Shown here piece by piece: positions 11,654 to 21,570 of a stretch of 64,000 nucleotides of DNA. The DNA is from Perognathus longimembris pacificus (taxonomy: Eukaryota; Chordata; Mammalia; Rodentia; Heteromyidae): the NCBI RefSeq assembly GCF_023159225.1, contig NC_063188.1:17815086-17879085 (forward strand), given 5' to 3'. The stretch's first letter is position 1, and each line of letters starts with the position of its first letter. A model generated the notes under the pieces. It was not told the DNA's origin and searched no databases. It saw only the letters and a program-made list of their open reading frames with translations. The position numbers were made by a program, and so were the translations under genes.

Positions 11654-11968
11654 TGTTAGGTTTTTAAAGTAGGTAACCGGTAAAGGAGAACGCCACGCGG
11701 TATTCAGGCAGGAAAGAAAGTTTATTACCGAACTGCTGGCCTGTGGCCAAGATGGTCCATGGCCGGAGAGAAGGGAGAGAGAGAGCGACCCCCACCCAGC
11801 CCTGCTTTATTTAGGGCAGGGGCAAGGGGTGTGGCCAGGTGGATTAGGAGGTGACCTCAGGGAAAGGGGAGGTAACTGCCTCCAGGTCTGCAGGTTACCC
11901 AGGTAACTGGGTGGAGACTTAATGAGGTGGGGGCATCTGCATGTAGCCCTCAGGGAGAGGACCTAACA
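11654..11968 (-). mobile_element. Solo LTR, 315 bp, 5-bp target duplication
   Basis: The element begins TGTTAGG and ends CCTAACA, a perfect 7-bp inverted terminal repeat. It is flanked by AAAGT at 11649-11653 and 11969-11973. Removing one AAAGT and the element restores an uninterrupted L1 3' tail like those elsewhere in the window. Read on the minus strand it has a TATA-like box (plus-strand CTTTATTTA at 11805-11813) and a polyadenylation signal (plus-strand TTTATT at 11721-11726) about 80 bp apart. No internal retroviral sequence is present. The 5-bp duplication fits an ERVL-type or related integrase better than the 4-bp class I type; the family is not identified. Confidence 0.9.
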
Positions 11969-12179
11969 AAAGTGATGTACAGAGAGGTTACAGTTTCATA
12001 TGTTAGGCCTTGGGTACATTTCTTGTACTGTTTGTTACCTCCTCCCTCTCTCCCCCTCCCCCCCTTTCCCTCTCCACCCATGAGTTGTTCAGTTGCTTTA
12101 CACCAAACAGTTTTGCAAGTATTGCTCTTGGAGTCGTTTGTCTTTTTATCCTTTGTCTCTAGATTTTGATATGCCCTTT
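11969..12179 (-). mobile_element. L1 3'UTR, middle segment
   Basis: This is the minus-strand L1 3'UTR: GATGTACAGAGAGGTTACAG, then a CT/CCC-rich tract (purine-rich on the sense strand), then CACCAAACAGTTTTGCAAG. It is colinear with 26645-26840 and, inverted, with 18960-19240. Confidence 0.9.
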
Positions 12180-12487
12180 TGAGGTGCCAGACTTTGAAGT
12201 CAGGCCCCACCACGTGAACCCCATTTTAGAATCGAACCCTGAGCCAATCAGATTTGTACCTGTGTTCTAATCTTGCTTGCACAGCTGATTGTTGTAACCT
12301 CGTTCTTTGCCTTTATAAGCCCTGTGTAATCACAGCTCGGGGCTTCCTCCTAACCTCCGCTGTGTCGGTGGGTAGGACGAGGCCCGAGTTGGCAGCTCGT
12401 TCAATAAACCCTTGCCTTGCTTTTGCATTTCGGAGTGTCTGAATCTTGGTGGTCTTCTTGGGGGTGGTCTTGCAACTTGGCACAACA
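12180..12487 (+). mobile_element. Solo LTR, 308 bp, class I ERV type
   Basis: The element starts TGAGGTGCC and ends GGCACAACA, with the 4-bp duplication CTTT at 12176-12179 and 12488-12491. It contains a CCAAT box (12244-12248), a TATA-like TTTATAAG (12312-12319) and AATAAA (12403-12408), followed by a GT-rich U5-like stretch containing CTTGGTGGTCTTCTTGGGG. This layout, including the CTCGTTCAATAAACCCTTGC block, is typical of gammaretrovirus-like (ERV1) LTRs, and the 4-bp duplication agrees. It is a solo LTR left by recombination; no viral genes are present. Confidence 0.93.
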
Positions 12488-12823
12488 CTTTCAGTTTCCT
12501 AGTTCTAATACCAGTATATACAGTTTCCAATGTACTCAGATAAGATACAGAGATGGTGTGGGTACAACCACAGGAAGGGGATACAAGAGGATCATCAACA
12601 ATAGAAGCTATGGTTTCACATGGCATGTTGAAAGTAATTACAACAGTGATATATCACTCGTTTCCATAACGTGGAGTTCATTTCACTTAGCATTATCTTA
12701 TGCATTCATAAGGGCACAGCTATTGGGCTCTTGTGATCCTCTGCTGTGACTAGCCTAAACCTGTGCTAATATTCCCTATGAGGGAGACCATAGAGTCCAT
12801 GTTTCTTTGGGTCTGGCTCACTC
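12488..12823 (-). mobile_element. L1 3'UTR, distal segment
   Basis: Minus-strand L1 resumes with CAGTTTCCTAGTTCTAATAC and ends at GGGTCTGGCTCACT, the end of ORF2/start of the 3'UTR. It is colinear with 26838-27170. It is 5'-truncated, so no ORF2 domain remains here. Confidence 0.88.
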
Positions 12824-13379
12824 TTTATATATGCCCCTCAGCTTCCTACCATCTCAGAGCTGTTGCATACATAATTGGTCTTGTAATATGCCTATCACCT
12901 ATCCTTTTATCCTTTCATTGTAAGCAGGAAAGCCACATCAGGAAGCAAACATCTGATTTGTCCAAAACAAAGTCCCTTTATTGTTTCCAGTGATTCTACT
13001 CAACACTATCAGTTACATTGGCAAGTCCCATTCCCTATCTTTGTCCACCATAAGCAGTGAACCCACCACCTGTACCACTGTATCCTCTGTATCACTTCTG
13101 CTAGGCTTTACTCACTCATTATCCTCATCACCCTCACAACTCTCCACTGTCATTCCCACTCTCATACCCTCTTTGCTAGACACTCTCTAGTTCTATCCAC
13201 TCTTAACTATCCTCATCCTTTCCTCTTATAAGCCATGCTTCCCTTTGCTCCCTCTCTACCACTCCTGTCCCTCATACTCAGAAGGCTCCCAGTCTACCTT
13301 CTTTCACCCATCCACAGCTCCAAAGCTCTAGCATCCCTATCCCACTCTCAAAATAAGCAAGGGCTCTCCCTACTTGCAG
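12824..13379. other. CT-rich unique DNA
   Basis: Pyrimidine-rich sequence (many CTCTC/ACCAC runs) with chance open frames that are rich in Ser and Leu. Its right part may be a diverged upstream portion of the adjacent L2. Confidence 0.4.
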
Positions 13380-13612
13380 TTCAGTTATCTGCCTGCTTTG
13401 GCAGTGTTTTCTCTGACCATTCTGTCTGCTTTAGCTTTCCTGTTTCCTGTAATCATATCTCCCTGCGCTTCTCACAGCGCTCATCATATAGCGCTTTCAG
13501 TGATTTGTGCTGGATGATTGTCACCCTGACAAGATCTATGCCTATCTTGCTTTGTGGTATTTTTCCCCTGTACTTGGACACACAGTAGATTTTTTAAAAA
13601 TAAATATTTGCT
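13380..13612 (+). mobile_element. L2 3' end
   Basis: The tail matches the LINE-2 3' end in order: GATCTATGCCTATCTTGC, TTCCCCTGTACTTGGACACA, CAGTAGA, then AATAAATATTTGC. Old and non-coding. Confidence 0.65.
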
Positions 13613-13654
13613 ATATTTTGTGTCAAGTGTTAGAGAATTTAAAATATCTGAGGC

Positions 13655-13780
13655 TCCAATAAGCTGAGGTATTCAGGTATTACACAGTAAGTTAGTGCCA
13701 GAGCTGGTATTTAAATATAGGAGTGTCTGGTCATAAATTCCCCAGCTTTCTTACTCATCATACCATTGAATTCTACCACA
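13655..13780 (+). mobile_element. MIR fragment
   Basis: AAGTTAGTGCCAGAGCTGG, then TTTAAATATAGGAGTGTCTGG, matches the MIR middle and 3' region. Confidence 0.6.
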
Positions 13781-13794
13781 CAAGCAGCATCAAC

Positions 13795-13942
13795 CACATT
13801 TGGGAACTCCTCAGAAATACACATTCTCAGGTGCTGCCTCAGAACCAGAAATTCTGGAGGTGAATCCTATGACTCTGTTGTGTTAAGTTCTCCAAGAGAT
13901 TCTGAGATCTGCTCAGGTGTGAGAACCACTGCCCACCATGTG
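13795..13942 (+). mobile_element. MER5A-like DNA transposon relic
   Basis: The order is ACACATTCTCAGGTGCTGC, CAGAACCAGAAATTCTGGAGG and GTGTGAGAACCACTG, matching MER5-type (hAT-Charlie) nonautonomous elements. Terminal repeats are not clearly preserved. Confidence 0.55.
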
Positions 13943-14384
13943 CTTCCCACTTGGTAGGAGATGATGTTGTTCCCCACCTATGCAAATAGTCTTAAAGCTG
14001 CCTAGCATTGGGCTCAACATGGGATAGGGATTTCATAAGTAGCTGATGAATACTAAGTGAATCAAGCTTTTGGGCACATTACATTTTGAAGACATGAATA
14101 AGCTTTTATTCCCCCCCCCCCCCATCAAAACCATAGGAGGGCAGTAAAAACACCATAAAAAGCCCAATATAACAGGTATGACACCTGCCTGGAGAAAAGT
14201 TTCAAGATGTAATTATTCATTTATCACTTTTTCCCCTTTCCTTCCTCCTTTCACGTCAGTCTCCCCCCCTTTGGCTTCATTATACAAGTATAATTTAGGC
14301 TATCCCTGGACTATATGCAATGATGCATTTCTTGTATCTCAAGTATATAAACCACACTACCCATAATGAAACAAATCTTTTAAA
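13943..14384. other. Unique DNA with poly(C) run
   Basis: Contains a run of about 13 C at 14111-14123; otherwise nothing recognised. Confidence 0.45.
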
Positions 14385-14660
14385 AGATTTTTATATATGT
14401 ATAACATAAGTTGCACAAGGAGATTCCATTCAGTTATTTCCACATCTGCATACAATGTACTCTGATTAAACTCACCCTTCCATCACTCTCCCTTTTCCCT
14501 TTCTCCTTCTTAAAACAGTTTCAACAGGTTTCACAGATGCATGTAAACTACTGCAACCATATTTACTTCCTGTCACTGTCTCCATTCTGCCCCTCCCCTC
14601 TCATTGGTAACTACTTCCCAATAGTGCTTGCTTTATTTTGCTGTCATCCTTTTTTTCTGT
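14385..14660 (-). mobile_element. Old rodent L1 3'UTR fragment
   Basis: In plus orientation it shows the reverse of an older L1 tail: CATCTGCATACAATGTACTC, a Cys/Pro-poor CCCTTCCATCACTCTCCC tract, then AACAGTTTCAACAGGTTTCA. This is a different subfamily from the L1 tails at 12 and 26.6 kb. Confidence 0.55.
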
Positions 14661-15084
14661 GCATATAATTTTTTCAAAGGATAATGAAATTGTGTTCTAT
14701 TTTACCTCTGAATGGTGCCTTTTCTTTTTGTCACTTTTAGTTTCTAACATACCCTCAAAATATAGTAGCCTATTAGAATCAATGTTTTAATAAGTTATCC
14801 ACATGATTACACTTAGTCCTTCCTATATTCATCACCTAAGAGAAAGATAGATATTGAAAGGTAATTAATTAGGAACCAGTGTTCCTGGACAACATTCTGT
14901 CCTGGCACTCACAGGTACAAAAGAGACAACATTCTTCCTAAAAGGGTTTCATTAGGGGAAAAAAATCTTGCCTCTGCTTCTTCCTAGCCCTTTGTAGATC
15001 TCCACGTTTTAATAGCTTTCATAACTCTAGGGTTGGGGAGAGTTTGCAAAAGTACCCTGATGGAGAATTAACAACCAATCAGTT
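14661..15084. other. Unique noncoding DNA
   Basis: Nothing recognised. Confidence 0.4.
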
Positions 15085-15145
15085 TTGTAAGGATCAGATG
15101 AGTTAATGTATGTAAAACACTTATAGATTATAAAATATTACAAAA
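15085..15145 (+). mobile_element. MIR 3' fragment
   Basis: AAGGATCAGATGAGTTAATG followed by TGTAAAACACTTATAGA matches the MIR segment before its tail. Short and diverged. Confidence 0.5.
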
Positions 15146-15734
15146 TAATAAATAGATCATATACTTCCCCCCAAAAAAACAACCAATCAGGGTGCTGCAG
15201 GAGCCACCCAATAAAAATGTTCCCCATCTAAACATCTAATTATAATAGGAATAATAAATCAGAGCACAGCCCAGGGTAGAAAAGCTGCTAGACTCAGCCA
15301 CCTGGAGGTAGAGCAGCAACAGTTTTTGACCAAGATATGTCAAAGTTTTTCACACTCATCCTTGCCCATGAACTTCAATCATTGAAATCCTGTGATAAAA
15401 AACCAGGCAACCCTCCGTGAACCTGCAACACTAGCAGGCGTTGGCCACGAGAGGGCTGTAACCCTAGAGATCTTGGCCAGTGTTGAGTTAGGACTGTGTC
15501 AGTGAAAATTCTCTGTCTACCTTGAACAATACAAGAAATTCATATCAAGCTAGTAGAAAAGACAAAGACAAAAAGTATTCTAGACTGCATTTTTGTAACT
15601 CTATTTAGACTTTGTGAAACAAAATGTTTTGAGTTTCAGGTTCTGAATCCTGAAGAACTCAGGAAATACACTTCATGATATTTATTATAGGTTTGACAAC
15701 ATTCAGGATCAGCCAAAGCTAGCTCCTTCCCCTC
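15146..15734. other. Unique noncoding DNA
   Basis: Includes the phrase CAACCAATCAG twice (near 15069 and 15179). No gene recognised. Confidence 0.4.
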
Positions 15735-15880
15735 AACCCTCGGTCCTTCCCTCCTTCCTTCTCTTCCCTTCCCTCCCCCTCTCTCTCCTTTCCTTCCTTG
15801 CTTCCTTGCTTGCGTTTTTGCCTTCCTTCTTTTCTTTACTTGCCTGCCTGCTTTCTTTCTTTCTCCCCTCCTCCTCCTCT
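15735..15880. repeat. (TTCC)n / CT-rich low-complexity tract
   Basis: TTCC and TTCCTTGC units over about 145 bp make a polypyrimidine plus strand. The open frames through it are compositional artefacts. Confidence 0.95.
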
Positions 15881-15932
15881 TCCATTGTGTCTGTTTTCAT
15901 CATTGTCCTTTTTCTCCTAGTCATGTTCCCTG

Positions 15933-15984
15933 CTGTGTGTGTATGTGTGTGTGTGTTTGTGTGCTTGTGTGTGTGTATGTGTGC
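15933..15984. repeat. Imperfect (TG)n microsatellite
   Basis: TGTG runs interrupted by TA and TT/CT units. Confidence 0.95.
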
Positions 15985-16045
15985 GACAGAATTCAGATCC
16001 TTCCACATGATTTGCAAGTGCTGTACCACTGAGGTTCACCCTTGA
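15985..16045 (-). mobile_element. ID/tRNA-like SINE relic
   Basis: CAGAATTCAGATCCTTCCA, then GCAAGTGCTGTACCACTGAGG, is the reverse of a tRNA-derived SINE. The adjoining TG repeat is probably its tail. Confidence 0.45.
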
Positions 16046-17299
16046 CCTCAGTGGGCCTTTAGAGAGACCCATGTGCCAAGTATACATGCCAATACCCAAG
16101 AAGGTGCTAAGATCCAGAGTCTGAAGTGATTAATGTGGTGCTAGGGTTGGAACACTGAGCTCATGCATCCTAGACAAGCAGTCCACTGAGGAGGTAGTTG
16201 TAATCTGCTTTTGTGCACCAAGAACCATGTTGAAGAAGGAATATGATCCTTAGTGGGTGTGGATATAAATAGAGAAATCTGGAAACAGATGGGACTTGCC
16301 TTGCCATTCACCATACAGGGAGAAGCAGCAAGTCCCATAGAGTTGTTCTGAATATAGCTTGGCACCAGAGCAGTAATTTAGTAGAATATATTATCCGAGG
16401 AGAAAGGACTTGACACTCATCCCCTTGGACTCTACCTGGTAAGGTGTTGCATGAAACGAATATCTCCTAGACACCTACAAGAGGCCCTGAGTCCTGAGAG
16501 AACTTAAACTCAAGGTTCAAAAGGCACAGAAGTGCTATAAGTGCATCTGTGGCTGAAACCTTGGTGGAAATGGAGAAGCCCTCAGCATACATGCAGACAC
16601 AACCAAGGCCACACGTAACAATGCACTTCTCAATGGACTCCAGAGTGAATAGCAGCAGACAAGAGAACAAATGCTTTCTAAAATTCTGACCCATAATCTC
16701 AGAGATTGTGGGAGAGTTTGAGTTGACTAAGGGTAGTTTTATACTACATGGAGGGATGGAACTCAAATAGGATGAGATAAAACAGGTTATTATGCATCTA
16801 TGTGTGCAGGCTGTCATTTGTATCTCCCTTATCAAAGCACATTATACTTGATCAATTACATTGACTAATGAACAGGATCTCTTTTCCGAAGGACAACATC
16901 GAAGAGAATCTGATTCAGAAAATAAGAAGCTCCTATTGGGATTGATTAAATTACTGAAGTGCTCCCTGAGCTTTATCACCAAAGTATACTTGTGCCTTAA
17001 CAGAGCTCAGTTACTCTAGTCTTTGGTAGTGAAAACTATGTTCCAAATACTGCATAGCCTCAGTTAGCAAAGGAGATTCTACACAAAGTCACTATTATAT
17101 GCTAATACAAGAGGCTGAGCTCAGGCACTTGAGAGTTTCACCCATATAGAGGGTGAAAAAAGTGTCTTAAAAATAAGCCTCATGTAAGTTTGCATGCAGT
17201 TACAAATGTATGGCTTCATCATTGATTTTTAGCAGGTAAACAGAACTAGACAGGTTCATAATTTTAACTGGGCCATAAACCTGAGCATTACATTTAGAA
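16046..17299. other. Unique noncoding DNA
   Basis: No repeat or exon recognised. Open frames up to 122 codons occur but lack domain features. Confidence 0.4.
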
Positions 17300-17600
17300 G
17301 GCCCACATTATTTATTAAACTGTGTGGGGCTGCTGTGATTTTGCTATAGATAGGCAGAGGTCTCTAGAGTCAATTGGGGTTGTCGAATCACATTCAATGA
17401 ATGTCCTATCGTCTCAATTGAAGAAGCCTGCTATTGAGGGACTCCCCCAGAGTAATCAATTAAAAGCAGTAGCATTAAGCAGCTAACGGTGCTGGGAAAT
17501 CAATACCAGCACAGGGAAGAAACAATTCCCTGCAATGATTTCTATGCAAATTCTGATTCTTGTATCTAATGACATTAGGATTCACTAATGACACATAACT
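17300..17600. promoter_or_regulatory. Candidate conserved noncoding element
   Basis: This repeat-free block carries a paired-class homeodomain palindrome, TAATCAATTA (17453-17462). It also has a perfect POU octamer, ATGCAAAT (17544-17551), and two CAATTG motifs (17371-17376 and 17415-17420). There are few simple repeats or decayed transposons. The combination resembles developmental enhancers found in gene deserts. That is an inference from motif content; conservation cannot be measured here. Confidence 0.3.
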
Positions 17601-18587
17601 CAGAGGTGCTTCTTTCTCAGTTAAGCACGAAGCACATTTTTGCCCCTATAACCTTGTCAGCTACTTGGGAGGCTTACTTTCACTTCTGGGAAGCAATAGA
17701 TTAAGGCAGGGCAGCCCAGCTTTCTATAAGTCTCTCCTGTGGGAGAGATGAAAGTATGACAGAAAAAGTGAATTTCAGGAGATTGGAATGGGTCCTTGAA
17801 AGGACCAGCACCATTAATTCTTCTATTCACTGAGCACTTGTCTGCACTGGCCTTGTACCTTTACCTGCTTCTTTCTTACTCACTAGTAAGAGATCCTGTC
17901 AAATACACCTGTAGCTCAGTACAAACTCCTTTGTAACTCTTCAATTCTACTATAATTCCCTAGTATTAAATCTTATAGTGGGTATGAGTTTTTTCTCCAA
18001 AATATGGAGCAACATCAATATTTCTTTTATTCTCTATATATGATTTAATCTTTTCATAAACCAGATACCCCATCCAAGTCTAAAAATTCAGTCATAGTCA
18101 CAATTGAATGCTTCATGTTAAGTACTGGATATCTTGAACAATCTTATGGGCACATTGATTGTCTATGCTTGTGTGATCACTTCAAGGTTAGCAGCTCTGC
18201 TCATTCTGGTCCAAGTTGAGAAACAAGGGTTTGTGTCCATGTTTGAAGCTCTGCAAAGCCTTGCTTTCTTGGATACCACATTGTTCTCTTACCTCCATAG
18301 GCACTGCCAAGAAATAGTAGGCTGTAATCCTTACTTGTAGAATATGTAAATCTGTAGTAGCTCAGCTAGTTTTGAGCATACTCTCTTGGGTCTCTTGGTA
18401 TCTATGTCTCTGTTTTCCAAACACTGGAACTAATTTTATTTCAAGTCAATAAAGGACTATAATACATCTAATATCTATAATAATATATCTTTTTCATTTC
18501 TTACATGGATAATTTCAACACTCACTCTTGGACTCTATTGAATTAATTCCTATTCATCTAAAACCCAGAAGACATAAGCAAGGAAGA
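17601..18587. other. Unique noncoding DNA
   Basis: Nothing recognised. Confidence 0.4.
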
Positions 18588-18672
18588 TGGACACCGGTGG
18601 TGCATGGCTGTAATCCTAGCTATGCAGGAGGCTGAGAATTGTGGTTCAAAGCCAGCCCAGGCAAAAACGTGA
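18588..18672 (+). mobile_element. B1-Geo SINE, left half (split)
   Basis: A 7SL-like monomer (GGTGCATGGCTGTAATCC, then GTTCAAAGCCAGCCCAGGC) stops where an L1 tail begins. Its Geo half resumes at 19241. Confidence 0.85.
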
Positions 18673-19240
18673 AGTGAGCCAGACCCAAAGAAACATGGAC
18701 TCTATGGTCTCCCTCATAGGGAATAACTAGCACAGGTTTAGGCTAGTCACAGCAGAGGATCACAAGAGCCTAATAGCTATGCCCCTATGAATACATAAGA
18801 TGATGCTAAGTGAAATGAACTCCATGTTATGGAAACGAGTAATATATCACTGCTGTTATTACTTTCAACATGCCATGTGAGACCGTAGCTTCTATAGTTG
18901 AAGATCCTCTTGTATCCCCTTCCTGTAGTTGTACCCGCACTATCACTGTATCTTATCTGAGTTCATTGGAAACTGTATATACTGGTATTAGAACTAGGAA
19001 ACTGAAAGGGCATATCAAAATCGAGAGACAAAGGATAAAAAGACAAACGACTCCAAAAGCAATACTTGCAAAACTGTTTGGTGTAAACCAACTGAACAAC
19101 TCATGGGGGGAAAGGGAAAGGGGAAGGGGGGAGGAGGAATGAGGGAGGAGGTAACAAACAGTACAAGAAATGTATCCAATGCCTAACGTATGAAACTGTA
19201 ACCTCTCTGTACATCACTTTGACAATAAATAAGAAAAAAA
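18673..19240 (+). mobile_element. 5'-truncated L1 tail inserted in a SINE
   Basis: It starts in the last part of ORF2 (GTGAGCCAGACCCAAAGAAAC), runs through the 3'UTR and ends with the purine-rich tract (19107-19150), GATGTACAGAGAGG in reverse sense, GACAATAAATAAG and an A-run. AATAAA lies at about 19224-19229. Flanks show a weak A-rich duplication (AAAAACGTGA against AAAAAGTCTATGA). Confidence 0.9.
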
Positions 19241-19378
19241 AGTCTATGAGACTATCCAATTAACTAACAAAAATTCAGAAGGAGAACTGTGATTCAAGTA
19301 GTAGAGAACTAGTTTTGACCAAAAAAGTTTAGGGATACTGCCCAGTGCCTGGGTGCAAGTCCTAGGACTGGTACATAA
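19241..19378 (+). mobile_element. B1-Geo SINE, right half (split)
   Basis: GTCTATGAGACTATCCAATTA is the B1-Geo linker. It is followed by Geo (GAACTGTGATTCAAGTAGTAG, ending near GGTGCAAGTCCTAGG). It is the continuation of 18588-18672. Confidence 0.85.
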
Positions 19379-19544
19379 AATGAACAAGAGTATAATATAT
19401 GTAGTTGTCAAGACTGGTGTCCAGAACACATACAATGTTCTTACATATTAATAAGAAAGACACAGATATCCCAGTTTAAAAATATTTGAATACTATTCAA
19501 AGAAATAGTTATATCACCAATAATACTTCAGATGTTCAGATTTT

Positions 19545-19785
19545 TTTCTTTTGTCAGTGTTGGGGCTTGAACTGAGGGCCTGAGTGCTGTCCCTGAGCTT
19601 ATTTGCTTAAGAATAGCACTCTACCACTTTGAGGCACAGAACTGCTTCTGGTTTTCTGGTGGTTAATTGAAGAGAAGAGTCTCACAGACTTTCCTGCCCA
19701 GGTTGGCTTTGAACCATGATCCTCAAATCCTAGCCTGCTGAGTAGCTAGGATTATGGGTGTAAGGCACCAGCGCCAAGCTCAAAT
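19545..19785 (-). mobile_element. B1-Geo SINE
   Basis: Full minus-strand dimer: TGGGGCTTGAACTGAGGGCC, the linker GGTGGTTAATTGAAGAGAAG, then GGCTTTGAACCATGATCC. The right edge is near GCACCAGCGCC. Confidence 0.88.
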
Positions 19786-20271
19786 TTATCTTTATTCTAT
19801 GTATATACAATATACTTTGATAGAAGGCTTATAAAATAAAATAATATATTAAATGATTATGCTAGATGCATTTAATTTTCCCTCTAGCTGTAGCATATTG
19901 TGATTTTATGCAAAAGTGCTTCAAAAATATTCTACAAAGTGTTTTATTCTCATCAGTGGTAGTTGACTCTGAATTCCTACTTCTCAATAATTTATTTAAA
20001 TTTCCCACTTGAAAATTTAAGCTATCTCTCTCCCTTCTGGCTCTTATTCACTTCCTACTTTCCTTGAAAAATTTCCTGTCAAGATCCTAGATGAGCCTCC
20101 AAGGTAAAAATCATGGAGAGTAAAACCAGTCACTCTTCACATTTTGAGCTGGAAATAAAAATGGCAAATCATCTGGATGCAAGGCGGAAGGTTTCCAGAC
20201 AATGCTTCATTATTCCTTTGAGTCAGCCCTTGGCTTTGGGTTCCTCAGGATGGGTTTGCTACTTAAATGCA
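19786..20271. other. Unique noncoding DNA
   Basis: AT-rich, nothing recognised. Confidence 0.4.
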
Positions 20272-20480
20272 TGTTATGATCTAGATCTTAAATGTTCCTC
20301 CAAACCTCATGTCTTGGAGACTTGTTCTCCAAAGAAGCAGTGTTCAAAAGTGGAGACATTGAGAGGTGATTGGATTATGAGTCCTCTGTCCATAACAATA
20401 GATTAACCCATTTGTGAGTTCATAAACTCAATGGGGCTTTGTTATAAAGCAAATGCTCTTTATCTTCCTGGTCACTTCTT
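20272..20480 (+). mobile_element. MaLR-type LTR, 5' part
   Basis: TGTTATGATC, AAATGTTCCTCCAAACCTCA and GAGAGGTGATTGGATTATGAG follow the order of mammalian MaLR (ERVL-MaLR) LTRs. The LTR is interrupted by a SINE and continues at 20707. Confidence 0.65.
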
Positions 20481-20691
20481 TTTTTTTTTTTTTTTTTTTG
20501 GCCAGTCCTGGGCCTTGGACTCAGGGCCTGAGCACTGTCCCTGGCTTCTTCCCGCTCAAGGCTAGCACTCTGCCACTTGAGCCACAGTGCCGCTTCTGGC
20601 CGTTTTCTGTATATGTGGTGCTGGGGAATCGAACCTAGGGCCTCGTGTATCCGAGGCAGGCACTCTTGCCACTAGGCTATATCCCCAGCCC
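20481..20691 (-). mobile_element. IDL-Geo SINE inside MaLR LTR
   Basis: A low-divergence minus-strand copy flanked by the 15-bp repeat TCCTGGTCACTTCTT (20466-20480 and 20692-20706). It includes the ID-like end with CCACTAGGCTATATCCCCAG. Confidence 0.96.
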
Positions 20692-20706
20692 TCCTGGTCA
20701 CTTCTT

Positions 20707-20857
20707 GGAGTACTTGGCTTCACTCTAGGTTGGATGGCATGATGTTCTACCTCTCATTTGGGTGATGGGGCCAAATAACCATGGACCAAAGTCAAACTTT
20801 TTCTCCTTTAAGTTGACTTTTCTCATGTATTTTGTCACAGTGACGGAAAGCTAACAT
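20707..20857 (+). mobile_element. MaLR-type LTR, 3' part
   Basis: ACCATGGACCAAAGTCAAAC, TCTCCTTTAAGTTGACTTTT and ATTTTGTCACAGTGACGGAA, ending CTAACA, match the U5-side end of MaLR LTRs. Confidence 0.65.
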
Positions 20858-21221
20858 AATGTAGCTTTCTGTATAATGTAGTAGTGGAAATAATTTTCCC
20901 AATCACTTGACTTTTGCTAGAGCTTCATAATTCTAATATAAAAGGATGATAATGTTATATAAGAATAGTAAGATACAGTGAGAATCATTTCCTAATGTAG
21001 TCACTCAAATACCATCTTTATCATAACTATCACTTTATTTTTCTTCAGCCTTACTAGTAAAACTGAATTAGTGAATCTACATTAAGTGTAGTTGATAAAG
21101 CCACTGACTTATTCTGAGAAATGAACCTTTCCCTTTACAGAGCTTGATTAGAATGGGAGTCTTAAAAGATAAACATATACATAAACATGCAGGATCACAT
21201 AAATAACCATATATACACAAT
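20858..21221. other. Unique noncoding DNA
   Basis: Nothing recognised. Confidence 0.4.
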
Positions 21222-21239
21222 TACACATAGACTTTTTTG

Positions 21240-21360
21240 TTCGTTGTAGGCCTGGGTACTGTCCCTGAGCTCTTCAGCTCAAGGTTAGCTCTCTACCACT
21301 TGAGCCACAGCACCACTTCTGGTTTTCTGGTAGTTAATTGGAGATAAGAGTCTCACTCAT
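21240..21360 (-). mobile_element. B1-Geo SINE, Geo half (split)
   Basis: GGGTACTGTCCCTGAGCTC, CTCTACCACTTGAGCCACAG and then the linker GGTAGTTAATTGGAGATAAG run up to the insertion point of a younger SINE. Confidence 0.88.
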
Positions 21361-21570
21361 GGGGCTGGGGATATAGCCTAGTGGCAAGAGAGCTTGCCTC
21401 GTATACATGAGGCCCTGGGTTCGATTCCCCAGCACCACATATACAGAAAATGGCCAGAAGTGGCGCTGTGGCTCAAGTGGCAGAGTGCTATCCTTGAGCA
21501 AAAAGAAGCCAGGGACAGTGTTAAGGCCCTGAGTCCAAGCCCCAGGACCGGCCAAAAAAAAAAAAAAAAA
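21361..21570 (+). mobile_element. IDL-Geo SINE inserted in B1-Geo
   Basis: It is flanked by GAGTCTCACTCAT at 21348-21360 and 21571-21583. The ID-like half retains an A box, TAGCCTAGTGG (21374-21384), and a perfect B box, GGTTCGATTCC (21418-21428), so the internal RNA polymerase III promoter looks intact. The Geo half has TGGCTCAAGTGG at 21469-21480 and GAGTCCAAGCCCC at 21531-21543. It ends in an A17-type tail. This is the best-preserved copy in the window. Confidence 0.97.

Noticed and set aside
12254..12749. Open frames across the solo LTR as a viral gene
   Set aside because: They span LTR control signals and the LTR/L1 border; no retroviral protein motif.
15735..15880. CRISPR-like or satellite array
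   Set aside because: Short-period simple repeat with no spacer structure; the host is a mammal.
15733..16099. Lys/Glu/Arg-rich and His/Thr-rich frames
   Set aside because: They are translations of the TTCC and TG simple repeats.
21361..21440. Functional tRNA gene
   Set aside because: A and B boxes are intact, but the sequence does not fold into a complete tRNA with acceptor stem. It is the ID-like half of a SINE.
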